A DNA stretch of 64,000 nucleotides. Source: Micropterix aruncella (taxonomy: Eukaryota > Arthropoda > Insecta > Lepidoptera > Micropterigidae). This document shows positions 44,305-54,764 of this stretch, piece by piece (the first letter of the stretch is position 1; the number at the start of each line of letters is the position of its first letter). A model generated the notes under the pieces. That model saw only the letters and a list, made by a program, of their open reading frames with translations. It was not told the DNA's origin and did not search any database. The position numbers and the translations under genes were made by a program. The stretch is from contig OX155952.1 in assembly GCA_944548615.1 (NCBI GenBank), positions 33,632,057 through 33,696,056 of the forward strand, read 5' to 3'.

Positions 44305-44869
44305 TTAAGCATTGTTGCATACTGCAGATAGCCAGACAGTTCAACCAGATCAAGTAACAAGCCTATGACATCCAACTAAAGGTGACAGCATCGAGGAGTA
44401 TCTGTAGTCGTTCAATCGAGTGTTTTCGAAAGCCTCGTAGAGAGGTGAAAGTATGCAGCCCTGTCTGATACCACGTTGATATTATATAAATGTTCGTTGT
44501 TGTTAAGTGACCAGTATTAACTCTTATTATATTTGTAAATTTGTAAATTTGTTAAAAGGCAATTGGTATTGGGTAATAATCATATTTTTTTTCAACTAAT
44601 GTGTGAGTATATGACTGAATAATACAATGTGTGCGTAAGTATGACACAAGTGTAAATGTTAACAGCTTTTTGCATGAAACCGAAAGATTGCGGAAAAGTA
44701 ATATCTTAAGTGAAATATCAACATCTCTAGATACGGGCGTTTTCGCTCAGTTAGGGTTTAAATTGCTACTCCTGCACGATTTATAATATTTTTTACAGAA
44801 TAATAGCCTTTCTGCTGTACATTTTATTGTTCGTAGTGAATAAATTAAATAAGACAAAAACTGATTTTA

Positions 44870-44940
44870 CCGCGTGCAGTTTGTAGCATCTGAGACGTTT
44901 CGGTGACGTTACAGCCACCGTTGTCTAGGATAGACTGAAG
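44870..44940. repeat. Single arm of the foldback MITE at 63337
   Basis: TTTACCGCGTGCAGTTTGTA, GACGTTTCGGTGACGTTACA and CCGTTGTCTAGG match the arms at 63337-63523. Only one arm is present here. Confidence 0.55.
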
Positions 44941-44954
44941 TGCTGTCAGCTGTA

Positions 44955-45580
44955 TAGCCTCCTCGTGTGAGGATTTACCCTGGCAAGGACTCTCGCCTCA
45001 AGCCTCATGGCTGTTGGATCGTTTTTCCCTGGGGGATTGCCAGTAGCGCCGTGCGGTGTCAGCCAATCGGTTGTGCATTATGACATTACCGAGGGAGTGT
45101 GGAGACTATAGAGATATACTGTCTCTTAAGCAGCGGGGGTGGATGTTGACCTGTTGTCAGTCCACTATTGAAACGACCTATGGGCCACCCGATCCCGTGT
45201 GGCATTACGGGCAAAGGTCGTACAGGTCCGCGAAAAATTCATATTGAATTACCGCTGTAATATAACAGGTAGAGACCGCGCAAGCGACTTCGGTACCGTA
45301 GCTAGTCGGGAGGACGGAGGTATTTTGAAGGTTAATTTTAAGACGGAGATATCCTGCCGACACTGGTATTTAGGAGGCGAGGTGGCCAACTGGGTAACCT
45401 TTCTAGTGCCTCGCCGTAAAGCGTTGGACTCTGGCGGGTTCGTGGCTTTGCTGGACGGTAGATTTGTATCATCCAAAAGTCTTCTACGCTCACCCCACGG
45501 GATACAGAATGATCATTATCGTTAAAACTTCATGGGGTGACGGATTCGCGGGTTGTATTTGACACCTCTAAGTAAGATCC
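44955..45580 (+). mobile_element. GC-rich retroposon family A, near full-length copy
   Basis: Runs from TAGCCTCCTCGTGTGAGGAT through GCCGTGCGGTGTCAGCCAAT, GACCGCGCAAGCGACTTCGG, AAAGCGTTGGACTCTGGCGG and CTTCTACGCTCACCCCACGG to GGGTTGTATTTGACACCTCT. Landmarks are in the same order as at 26225-26865. Opposing open frames are not conserved between copies. No clear target duplication. Confidence 0.7.
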
Positions 45581-46485
45581 TAATTGGTAGTACATTTTCT
45601 GATATAAAGTGGGTACAGACACACAGCCACGCGCACAAACATACACGCTCACACACACACAATAAGACATTTTCCAGATTTTTTTCGGATTCCCAGAATC
45701 TCAAATCGCGGAGATCCGGTGCAACCTCGAGTTTCGAATTTCGCTCGATAACAAGACTTTTCCTGTTTACATACTTCGTGCAACACGTATTTTTTTGGGA
45801 AGTAAAAATCGCCAAATTTAGTGCTAGACCCAAAAAATATTTTTTTTTCGCAAAAATAAAGAGCCTAGATCTAGCGCCGAAAGCACTAAGGTGGCAGTAC
45901 TGATCTCCGCCTCGTCAAGAATATTCTGGCTAACTAACACGTGCGTTCCTTGTTCGAGATCAGTAACGCATTGTCTTTGTCATCTATTCTCATTTGTTGG
46001 AGGATTTCGACCATCTTGATTTAAGCCTTTTCGATAAATAAAGTACAGAAACACTATTCTATGTAATAGGTTTGTTATCCCCGACAGTACAATACTTATG
46101 ATATCACAAGTAAAACCGTTTTGGAAAGTCTTCTAATGTTAAAGGCGCCGGAATTTCGGCTATCGGAAACGTTGAAAAATGACTCCATTGATGTGAGGAG
46201 TTGGGGACCGCCTCGTGTGTGAATGGAAGAATGTCGAAGATGCACGAAACGACGCGTTCGGCATTACGCATGCAATAAGTTAGCTGGAATATTATTAACA
46301 TAAAATAAATAAAACATTAGCGTTAGCGTTTTGAATGAAACCCACTTAGCATATCAATCGGCGGTCAGATACTGAGATATGTAAAGAAGTGGTAGTCGTT
46401 GTTTTGCATTGGCACTTTAACACGACCGGCGTGGGTAATAGGGATTCTAAAATATACTCCAGTGCAGTGTGGGTACCCAACCCAA
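45581..46485. other. No recognised gene; CA-rich run
   Basis: A CACACA/ACACGC-rich run lies at 45617-45664. The rest has no family likeness. Confidence 0.4.
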
Positions 46486-46600
46486 CTGGTTTTAGGGTTC
46501 CGTATCGAAGCGTACCAACGTAACCCTATTAAGGGACTTCGCTGTCCTGCATGTACCGACAATTATCTCGGTCGGTTTTAAAACTATCGCCATGAAATAT
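46486..46600 (+). repeat. AGGGTTCCGTA-type dispersed repeat (degenerate)
   Basis: GGTTTTAGGGTTCCGTATCG starts a segment of a type I know as very common in Lepidoptera; similar cores are at 59784 and, inverted, at 62534. Class unknown to me. Confidence 0.4.
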
Positions 46601-46799
46601 GTCATAGTAATAGATCTTTTCGCATGCACATAGTTTAAAAGAAGAAAGGGAAAAAAATAAATTTTACCCCGTTTTTAAGGGGCTCGAAAATTTTTTTTTG
46701 TCCAGTCAAGTCGAGTATCATTTAAAAGAGCTCGTTTGCTGATTTTGTCAGTCTGTAGCTTTTGTTTTTTCATATCCCCTTTATGAGAAATCATCATTT

Positions 46800-47110
46800 T
46801 GGAGTTGTCATCTACTACGGTCGAACCCGCCAGCCCAGGAAGGTATAACGATATTAGATCATTCTTTCAACCGTGGGGTGAACGCAGACTTAATGACGAC
46901 ACTGCGCCAACATGCCTGCGAGAGTCCAACGCCTCACCACGAGGTACGGAGAGATGAGACCAGCGGGTCGACCTCACGCCCTCACTACCATATTTAACCG
47001 GATTTCTCCGTCCTTCAGTCTGGTCGCAGGTACGGTCACTTTCTCGGCCCCTACCTGATGTTAGCGGTAATTCAGTTCTTATGTCCAGTGAAATACACTG
47101 ACACAATTCA
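46800..47110 (-). mobile_element. GC-rich retroposon family A, 3' half
   Basis: On the minus strand: GAATTACCGCTAACATCAGG, ACGGAGAAATCCGGTTAAAT, GTGAGGCGTTGGACTCTCGC, CTGCGTTCACCCCACGG, then CGGGTTCGACCGTAGTAGAT GACAACTCC. 5'-truncated relative to 44955-45580. Confidence 0.65.
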
Positions 47111-47703
47111 GCTATTATTTTGACTCGTGAAGCGATAAATAAGCACGATGAAACAATACTTTTACTCGGAATATTTCGGATTGCATCATTTCCCGGCCTA
47201 TATAAAACCGGCGAAAAAGCAACCAAAGTATCATTCCTCGAGTGGTCATGTCTCCAAGATAGCGACGGCACACTTCGGTGTCCCGGCTCACAGATCATTC
47301 CTCGAGTGATCACTTCTCCCAAGGTTGCGACGGCATACTCGGTACCCCTCTCACGAGGTCGCTCAACGAGTCCGGCTCCTTGGTTTTCTTTCCTTATCTT
47401 TCCCAGTCACGAAGCATCAGTCTGCAATTCCACAGACTCGAGCCGTGCTCAGTACAAGATACTAGGAGCACAAATACAATCCTCATCCATATACCCTCGT
47501 AACTGCAGACGCGCATCAATACACTCGCGACAACCTAACCTATTCGGGAAGCGTTATAACTGGCAATATCAAACTTTCAATCGATTCAAATAAATACCTT
47601 CTGCTTCACGCAAAACTGCCTTTCAATACGGAGATAACTCGTAAGTTGATACCACCCCCTCACACCGAACAACTTGGAGTCTAGTGAGAGGTGGTCCCTC
47701 ACA
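47111..47703 (+). mobile_element. LTR of an LTR retrotransposon (5' LTR or remnant)
   Basis: TATA box TATATAAAA at 47199-47207. Two copies of ATCATTCCTCGAGTG, 64 bp apart, lie just downstream of it in what would be R/U5. AATAAA at about 47588 could be the polyadenylation signal. The segment ends GGTCCCTCACA, and the next bases, TGGTGACCCCGAC from 47705, look like a primer-binding site. The left boundary is uncertain because a family A copy abuts it. No gag/pol follows. LTR superfamily not assigned. Confidence 0.55.
47199..47207 (+). promoter_or_regulatory. TATA box of the LTR
   Basis: TATATAAAA within GGCCTATATAAAACCGGC, in GC-rich surroundings that make it stand out from chance AT sequence. 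Initiator-like ATCATTC starts about 30 bp downstream. Confidence 0.55.
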
Positions 47704-47704
47704 C

Positions 47705-47722
47705 TGGTGACCCCGACGGGGT
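47705..47722 (+). other. Primer-binding-site-like sequence
   Basis: TGGTGACCCCGACGGGGT begins with TGG, as needed to pair with the CCA end of a tRNA, one base after the likely LTR end CACA. Confidence 0.5.
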
Positions 47723-47729
47723 GGTCCCA

Positions 47730-48065
47730 CACAGATACCTAGACCTGCACTCTTGCTTAACCACAGTTAGCGCCACTGGCGCAAAATCTGTATGAATATC
47801 CTCGTCTAACGCCATCTTTAAAACGAAGCCTACCAACATTTTAAACAAATTTGTCGATTAGTTTTGTTTTGACAGCAGTTGAAAGTATGCAAGTTCGTGT
47901 TTATTTTATAACGGACATTGGATAGCCGCAGTCTGTACAATTGGTTTGTTGAAGAAAATTTCAATTCCTCCGTTTTAATTCCTCCGTTTTATTGTATGGC
48001 TCATCGAATATGCGATACAAATTGATATAATTTGCTATTTCCCAAACACAATAAACGGGTCTATT
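47730..48065. other. No recognised feature
   Basis: Would be the leader of the LTR element if it were intact, but no gag-like frame is seen. Confidence 0.35.
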
Positions 48066-48071
48066 TTAAAA

Positions 48072-48705
48072 AGGTCAACCGAGGTGAGGGACCTGGGAAT
48101 TACTTTTGATACGCAGTCGAATTTCCGTGCACACGTTACAAATATTTGCAATCGTGCTAGCAAAATGGTCGGTTTTGTTATTCTCATATGCAAACAGTTA
48201 ATAATATTCATGTAATGTTTCTACTATATAATTGTTTAGTCCGTAGCATACTTGAATATAACTCGGTCATCTGGTGTAGTGAAAACAAATACGTTCAGAT
48301 AGTAGAGCGTATTTAAAGATTTTTTTAAAGATATAATTATTACAGGAAATACAATATTTATTTACACTTATTTCCATCCGATTTTGTGCTAGGAATGGAA
48401 GGATACAACAGTCTTGAAACGCGTCGATATATTTCCCTAATTATATTTGCATATAAATTAATTCAAGGAACTATTTATTTGCCAGAGATACTATGTAAGT
48501 TTGAATTGTACGTACCAGTAAATTACACAGCGAGGAGATCGCATCTATTGTTTAATGTGCCGTACCATCGTTACAAATAATTTTGTACAGGCCAGTGGGA
48601 AGGGTTATAGCTCTTCTTAATGCCTTACCCACAGAAATAGACATCTTTTGTATATCCCTTTGGCAGCTAAAACGGCAACTCCCTGCTATCTAATGTTTAT
48701 CATAA
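48072..48705 (+). pseudogene. LINE reverse transcriptase C-terminal half (pseudogene)
   Basis: STEVRDLGITFDTQSNFRAH then VTNICNRASKMVGFVI is the VKDLGV-FD block after the RT catalytic core of jockey/CR1-type LINEs. In a shifted frame follows LYNCLVRSILEYNSVIWCSE with KYVQIVERV, and then LGMEGYNSLETRRYISLIIF AYKLIQGTI and VNYTARRSHLLFNVPYHRYK. The block order is correct, but at least three frame shifts and stops break it. No catalytic YxDD region remains. Confidence 0.75.
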
Positions 48706-49145
48706 TCTGTCTTTTATTTAGTTTTATATTTTTATGCTTTTTTCTTGTTCAATATTAGCATTAATTTAGTTGTGTAAATTATTTATTTTGAGACTTACAC
48801 TCTAGCTTTAATATTCAAGGGCGAATTGGATTCGTCTGTAAAGCTCTTGAATAATATTTGAAACTAATAAATAATAATAATAATACAGACTCGGTAGATA
48901 TAATACAATTCGAACGCGGCTCGTAACTGAATAGTGTGTATTTCCTATTGTAAATCCGAGAGGTTTTGGTGCCGATTTGCTTGTGAGGTCGATGTTATGA
49001 TTGAAGGTGACTTTATTACTAGGGATCACTCACTGGTCCTTGATTAAAATCCATTTTTTCAATCACATGGCCTTCGATTTCATAGTGAGGGGCTTTAATT
49101 GGTCTATAGGAAACAGTTTATTTTTGCCTATATATTGAGGATCTG
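48706..49145. other. AT-rich, no gene
   Basis: Might include the 3' UTR of the LINE remnant. An (AAT)n run lies at 48869-48883. Confidence 0.4.
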
Positions 49146-49149
49146 GGAG

Positions 49150-49226
49150 TTAGGATGTGTGAAAATTAGGATGTGTGAAAAAAGGGGAAAAATAATTAGG
49201 ATGTGTGAAAAAAGGGAGAAAATTTT
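49150..49226. repeat. Short minisatellite
   Basis: Three units built on TTAGGATGTGTGAAA, the second and third followed by AAAGGG and A/G-rich filler. Confidence 0.85.
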
Positions 49227-49885
49227 ACAAATACATATAGGTATCGTTCTTCCTACGTGGCTATCGTGCTCTTGCTTCTTCTTCTTTTGGTGCTAAGTCC
49301 GCTACCGCTATCATATAGGTTATAGCTACTTATGGCCGCCGCTCGAAACAAGGATGTGGTAGATCTCTACAACCAGCCCTATAGATTACCAAGCCAAGAG
49401 GTTTTTATTCATCCCAGACCTCTTTTTTTGGCTATTTCGACTTGAATGATTAGATGCATACTGTTGTACCTTCCGGATGACACATGACTTTAGCAAAGTA
49501 TTCGGGTTCCGGGTCTGTATATGGTATATATTTAGTTTATGCATAGTAGGTATCCTCCAATAGACCCACACATAAAAGGCTTCTAGCGTTGTTGTCGGCT
49601 TGTCTCTCTATCCTGTCTAATTACATTATATGTACATAATTAAGTTGTTATTTGGGAAAGCAATAAATTATTCTATTCTTTTCTATTCTTTTTCACCTCT
49701 TCATAAATATTCTGGCCAATCTCGATGTGAGAGAAATAAGGTTCCAAATATGAGCTGTTAATCACAAAATGTTTAATTAATTTAATATCTTTTTAAAATT
49801 ATATCGGGTTCCATATAAAATGTTGCAATAAATCTCCACCTTGATTGTCAATTGTCAGTTGACTAGACTGTTTTCATACTAATAA
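49227..49885. other. No recognised gene
   Basis: Contains GAAAGCAATAAATTATTCTA with TTCTATTC repeats at 49657-49690, probably a retroposon 3' tail. Confidence 0.4.
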
Positions 49886-49889
49886 TAGA

Positions 49890-50161
49890 TGATATAAAAA
49901 ATGTATATAACAATTTTGTAGAGAATTTTATAAGCTTAATTTTTACATGAAGTATAATTTCAAAATCGCTAAAGTTAGCGAGATATAAGCGAAAAACTGA
50001 ATCGGAGCGCCATTTTTCCAAGATGGCGGCTTGAGCGCAACATACTAGAGGGTACTTTAGTATGTTTAAAAATACGCATCAAAGAACATCTATGCCAAGT
50101 TTCAAACTATTACCAGTTATTTTCGTCAAACGTCAAAATTTGAGCCTATTTGACTGGGCTA
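49890..50161. mobile_element. Long-TIR MITE, copy 2 (partly decayed)
   Basis: The right end CCTATTTGACTGGGCT and the inner AAGTTTCAAACTATTACCAG match, in inverse orientation, the left end of 16052-16372. TATCTCGCTAAC (here inverted, GTTAGCGAGATATAAGC) marks the shared middle. The left terminus is not recognisable. Confidence 0.6.
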
Positions 50162-50690
50162 TTAGTAATAATTCGCAAGACTTGTAACACCGCGCGCAAT
50201 GCTTTGCTCTTGCACGCGCAGCAATCCTTGCGTCCCGTTATTGGGCAATTGTCGCGCCTTTTATACCGCGAGCGCTTCATAAATCCGGCATGAATGTTCC
50301 CTTATAATTGTACGATGACCGTCCGGCCGTACAGGTTAGGACGGGATGGAAACTCTTTTAAATGCGCGACGGCATTCCTTTCGAAATAATTCCAACCTCG
50401 TGAGAGTGGTTCTCGAGTGCGAGCAGAGAGCGCTCACACGTCGCCGCCACACCGCCGATTTGTTCTGAAGGTTTAATCGCTTGGATATCCAGCAGCGATT
50501 TATTGCTCTTCAATCAAGCTGTGCTTTTATGTCGTTACGAAATGATTAGCTGCTACTACACTGTGTTTAAAAAACTGTTTACCTCCGGTAAGTCAATAAA
50601 TATGGTAAAACTGGGCTGCGACAAACGCTTCAACGAAACGTTTGAGAAAGCAACACGTGACTACAGTATACCAGATATTAGCTTCTCTTA
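50162..50690. other. CpG-rich block, possible old promoter or retroposon
   Basis: Dense CpG: ACACCGCGCGCAATGC, CGCGCCTTTTATACCGCGAG, GCGCTCACACGTCGCCGCCA. TTTTATA sits in a GC-rich frame. No gene follows that I can support. Confidence 0.35.
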
Positions 50691-50915
50691 GAACAAAATT
50701 GAAATCAAAGCGAATACGTCACGAGTCGTAAGGGCTCGGATGGTCGCCAGATGTTTCTCTACTCGGCCTACACAGTACCCGAACGCTTGAAAATGTCGGC
50801 AGCCTTTACCGTTCGCGTTCGTCGTTACGAACCCCTCTACCCACATTCCTCGCACCCTCTTCCCGCATTGCCTTATATCTCGAGAGTAAAGCTACTGGGT
50901 GGTATACTGGACGCA
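50691..50915 (+). repeat. Repeat family B, copy 2
   Basis: TTAGAACAAAATTGAAATCA, ACGTCACGAGTCGTAAGGGC, CGTTCGTCGTTACGAACCCC and CTCGAGAGTAAAGCTACTGG parallel 28565-28780. Confidence 0.6.
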
Positions 50916-50995
50916 ACGTTGGTTTCAATACGCAATACACCGACTACATTGATCAATATATAACGACAATTTTATTTCTGTTCAAGAAGGGTTTA

Positions 50996-51128
50996 TTAGT
51001 CCATATCTAAGTCATACCCTTCGAAGAATTCTCCTTGATCTACGATACACTTATGCGAGCGTTTTATAAAACATTTCTTGAAGGAACTCTTTGGTATGGC
51101 CTCCAGCTGCTTCGAGTTGTCAAACTGC
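50996..51128 (-). pseudogene. mariner-type transposase, C-terminal end
   Basis: The minus-strand frame reads LEAIPKSSFKKCFIKRSHKC then IVDQGEFFEGYDLDMD and TAA. IPK-xFxxCF---KCI---GEYFEG is the C-terminal signature of the mariner group related to SETMAR. It differs from the C-terminus at 11110, so it is a second mariner lineage. Only about 45 codons remain; upstream sequence is not in frame. Confidence 0.65.
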
Positions 51129-51384
51129 AATCGACTCAGCTGCTAAAGCTGAAAGATATTTCCATAAAAAAACAGACTCAAACAACAACACAATAATAAA
51201 TTATGTCATCTGGAAAGTATGGAAGGATTTTGAGGGTGATATACCTTCGAAAAGGAAGTTTATCTGGTTGAAAGGGATAGTCGGCGACGTCCGACGAAAG
51301 CGGATTGTGAGAATGAAACGCATAAACACGATCGATTGAATAATTTACGCAAATATTGAGACCGGTGAAAACTCAAAATGATTT

Positions 51385-51598
51385 CGGCCCAAGAAGACAT
51401 CTGTGTACCGAATTTCTTTTCTATAAGTCCAATATTTCGAGATTGAAATATGACTAGTGCGCCCTCTGGTGGACCGATTTCAATCAAAACCTTTTCAACT
51501 CTAGCCATAACCAACTGATGCCTGCATGTAAAATTTTAGCTCAATGGGATTAAGCGTTTTGGTGCTATTGTGGAGGAATACACACAGACACACAGACG
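51385..51598 (+). mobile_element. Repeat family C, uninterrupted copy
   Basis: TTTCGGCCCAAGAAGACATC, TGTACCGAATTTC, AGTCCAATATTTCGAGATTG, GCGCCCTCTGGTGGAC and ACACACAGACACACAGACG run without the insertion seen at 26225. It serves as an in-window empty-site reference. Confidence 0.65.
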
Positions 51599-51737
51599 TA
51601 TTTGAATCTGGAAATAATCTTAATCGTCTCAGGGAGGGGGGCGAGGGCTCAAAATAAATGCGCATTTCCAATACTTTCCCTCGTCGTTGGTTGGTGGACT
51701 GGAAAAGTAGGAAAGGTTTGGTGCAGTGCAAAGGTCA

Positions 51738-52426
51738 TCTTGAGGTGTCGAATACAACGGGCGAGCCCGTCACCACAGGACGTTTTAACGATTAGTCGTT
51801 CTATCGACCTGCAGTAAGCGTAGAAGACTTCGGACAAAACAATCCGACGTCTAGCTACGCCACAACCCGTAAGAGACCAACTCCTTACCACGAGATAGCC
51901 AGGAATAATACCCGGCGGCTCGAGACACTCGCGCCCTTACTTCCAATTGTGACCAGATTTCTTCGGTCTCTCGATTGGTTCCGAGTTCGAGGTCGCTTGC
52001 GCGGTCCTCTCCCTTATGAAGCGGTGAAACGGTGTATACCGAATCTATCGCGGACCAAGGCGTCCTTTGCCCGACTCTGAACCGGGATCGGATGGCCAGT
52101 GGTCATTTCAAGAGCAGTCGCCGTAAGGTACGCAACCACCCCTGCTCTATAGGAAACAATACAGTTTCCAGACTCCCCCGACTGTTAGTCGGAGTGCACA
52201 ATCGATTGGCTTGCGCCGCACGGTGCGCAGACCGTCCAGGAGCGCCAGAGGTTTGATTCCCAGGGGAAACTGGTTCGCTGGCCAGAGTCCTACCCAGGTT
52301 CGCACACCGTGCGTGGAGGCCGTCGGATGGGTGTTGACCCGTGAGTGTGACCGACCCTGAACACATGGGTCATCGTGGCCAACTCATCAAGGGCCCGTTA
52401 GCTCCCAAATGTCTAGTCCGTCCGTT
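51738..52426 (-). mobile_element. GC-rich retroposon family A, complete insertion
   Basis: 689 bp bounded by AGTGCAAAGGTCA at 51725-51737 and 52427-52439 (13 bp, identical). On the minus strand it starts near GGGAGCTAACGGGCCCTTGA and ends CCGTTGTATTCGACACCTCA. Landmarks match 26225-26865 throughout (GCACACGGTGTGCGAACC-type left part, GACCGCGCAAGCGACCTCG, GGTCTCTTACGGGTTGTG, CTTCTACGCTTACTGC). Confidence 0.8.
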
Positions 52427-52489
52427 AGTGCAAAGGTCAGTCTTAAAGCTGATTGTTTTAAACTGTCTAAACTGTCTAAACTTGATTTA

Positions 52490-52880
52490 CGAGGTACGTT
52501 ACGAGTCCATAGACTCCCATATGGCCGCCACATGTTTACAACTCCGCCATCGCTGATGTTCAAATGTTTGAGAAATTTCCCAACCTTCGCACGCGCGCAA
52601 CGCTAACCAAAGGCGTTCGTCGAGACGTCCCCATCTGCTCACTTCCAGTGCCGGATTTAGACTTGATAGGACCGTAAGCTATTTGAGCTATTGCTGCAGT
52701 ATATTTACGTATATATGACGATTGCTCACTCGGACATTTTTTGAAGGCTCCCAGGAAAGTGAGGGCCCTACGCTTGTGTAGCTTATTCGTAAAGCCTGTA
52801 CTGCTCACTTTCCTAGCACTCTTCCCTGCAATGCCCAGTTGCTCGAGAGTGCGTCTACTGCTCTCTCGGTATACTGTGTA
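52490..52880 (+). repeat. Repeat family B, copy 3, split by an insertion
   Basis: GGTACGTTACGAGTCCATAG, CTAACCAAAGGCGTTCGTCG AGACG, then (after 52801) CCCTGCAATGCCCAGTTGCT CGAGAGTGCG. The same order as at 28565 and 50691, apart from the 155-bp insert at 52647-52801. Confidence 0.6.
52647..52801. mobile_element. 155-bp insertion with 11-12-bp flanking repeat
   Basis: Bounded by TGCTCACTTCC (52636-52646) and TGCTCACTTTCC (52802-52813). It begins AGTGCCGGATTTAGACTTG and holds GTGAGGGCCCTACGCTTG. Class unknown; it could be a short retroposon or a MITE fragment. Confidence 0.55.
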
Positions 52881-53555
52881 TCTACTAAGAGACTTAGCAA
52901 CCAAATTGATTATCTTTCTTACCCGTAACGGATGGAGATCAAAATGAAAATGTAGAAATAAAAAACCCTTATGGACATTCTTCCCTATAACGGCAAGTAA
53001 TAAACTCTTCGGATAAACACTACTTAATAAAAACACTAATAAAGTGTATACTAAAATCGCAAAAGGAAATGCGTACGTTTACACACCGGTTGACCGAGGC
53101 TGAGCTGAGCTGAGTCCAATAAAATGCCTTTCCGCATTCCCTTTGCGAGGCGCTAAAGTGGAAGCAACTGCACTATAATTATGTGGTACAAATGCACCGC
53201 TGCATTTGTTTTGGTTTCGTCGAGGCATTAGTGATGTTATATGTGGAACGTCCGGTTGATGTGAATTGCTAAGGTCAACCTCCTTTCTACATGCTTTGTA
53301 CTGGACTTATGAAGCTATTGCCGCATTGTCTCGTTTTCAAGCAATCATGCCATAAATAACAGTGCTTGCTAAAATGGTCACTAAGTTGTATTTTATTTTA
53401 TTTTTATTTTATTTTATTTCCAGAAAATCTACACTGTTTTATACTTAAGACTTAAACAATTATGCAAAACTACGGCATTTAAAAGATTTTACAATTAAAT
53501 TAGACATATTGGAATCAGCTTCCTCGAATTATTAGAGGCGCTAGCTCGCTGTCCA
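52881..53555. other. No recognised gene
   Basis: GAGCTGAGCTGAG at 53100-53112 and a TTTTATTTTATTT-rich run at 53388-53420 are the only notable points. The latter may begin a minus-strand retroposon. Confidence 0.4.
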
Positions 53556-53562
53556 CCTTTAA

Positions 53563-53803
53563 CCCCTCAAATGAATGGCGATTAGCTCGGGTTGCCTACG
53601 GCAAAATGTATATAAATTTATATTTACATTTACATTTACATTTACATAGAGCGGGGTTTACTATAGAGCTATAGCATTACTATAGAGCGGATTACTATAA
53701 AGCGGCACACATTTACATTTATATTTACATTTATATAAATTTATATACATTTTGTATACATTTTGCCAAGGCATCCCTTAAGGGACGCCTCACATTTGAG
53801 GGG
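53563..53803 (+). mobile_element. piggyBac-like MITE, type 2, intact copy
   Basis: TTAA at 53559-53562 and 53804-53807 bounds CCCCTCAAATG and CATTTGAGGGG, perfect 11-bp inverted ends starting CCCC. The interior has two blocks of TTTACATTTACATTTACA-like repeats on either side of CTATAGAGCTATAGCATTAC and CTATAGAGCGG motifs. 241 bp, no coding capacity. The older inverse copy is at 42035-42277. Confidence 0.85.
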
Positions 53804-53949
53804 TTAAGCAATCATTGAAAAAGCACTTTCTTTGACAATAAATATGAACCATAAATTCTAACCTTTCCGTTATTCCTTCCCTTTCCTTGCCTTATTTTGG
53901 CAGTTTATTTAATTATATATTGATATATGTATGTATATATTGAGTTCTT

Positions 53950-54760
53950 TGTATGCTTTCCAAGATCTTGGACGGCGTCACTCCCAATTATTTTACCGGC
54001 AGATTTACTGCCCTATCAGATCATGGACGCCCTCTGAGATCAAAAGATATCATGCTACTCTCTATCGCTAGTCACAGCACTGACTTCTTTGATTCTATTT
54101 CACTATGCATGGAGACCGTCTTTGGAATGCTTTGCAGAAAAATGTGAGAACCGCGCCAAGCATAATCAGATTTAAAAATAGACTTAGAGAACATTTGAAA
54201 TCTTCAACATAAACTCCCTCTCCCTTCCCCTTCTCCTCCTTTTTAAACCTTAGCATCCTTATAGGTGTTAGATTATTTTGGTGTGGTACATCCTGTGCCC
54301 GATATCGAAGATGAATTATAATATAAATATTTATATTGACTATTTCTATTGCGACATTGTTATTGATGTTATTTTATATATTTAATAATTTTAATTTGAC
54401 TGTTTTATAACGGACTCTTCGTTTTTATATTTTCACTATCTGCAGTATTTTAGCAGCTCCAATTATTTTTAAAAGATTTTAAATCTTTATTTTAAATTTA
54501 ATTACTAATTTTTACATTTTCTGAAAAATAGTCGTTTTATTAAAAAAAAATATTACACAACATAAGGTATAATATCACATAATTCAATTTGACTATACCA
54601 AGTGTAGGGATTCCTACCAAGTGGATTATTTGAAAAATATAAAAAATATGCTATTAAGTTATTTGAAAATATAGGTTAGCTCTAAAATATTGTCTGCATG
54701 CCATAAGCTCGCCTTTTCGTAGAATAAAGCGTTTTTTTATTATTATTATTATTATATGTT
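53950..54760 (+). mobile_element. 5'-truncated LINE: RT C-terminus plus 3' UTR
   Basis: MLSKILDGVTPNYFTGRFTA then LSDHGRPLRSKDIMLL, and after a frame change GDRLWNALQKNVRTAPSIIR FKNRLREHLKS: the usual RLWN-LP--IR---S---FK--LK end of LINE reverse transcriptases. The 3' UTR continues to AAATATAGGTTAGCTCTAAA, the stem-loop with CATAAGCTCGCC, GAATAAAGCG and a (TTA)n tail at 54738-54757. The 3' UTR is shared with 39690-40125 (minus). Confidence 0.7.
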
Positions 54761-54764
54761 ATAC

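Noticed and set aside
46867..47593. Two 150-codon frames on opposite strands
   Set aside because: One crosses a family A retroposon, the other the LTR. Neither has domain-like text nor is preserved in sister copies.
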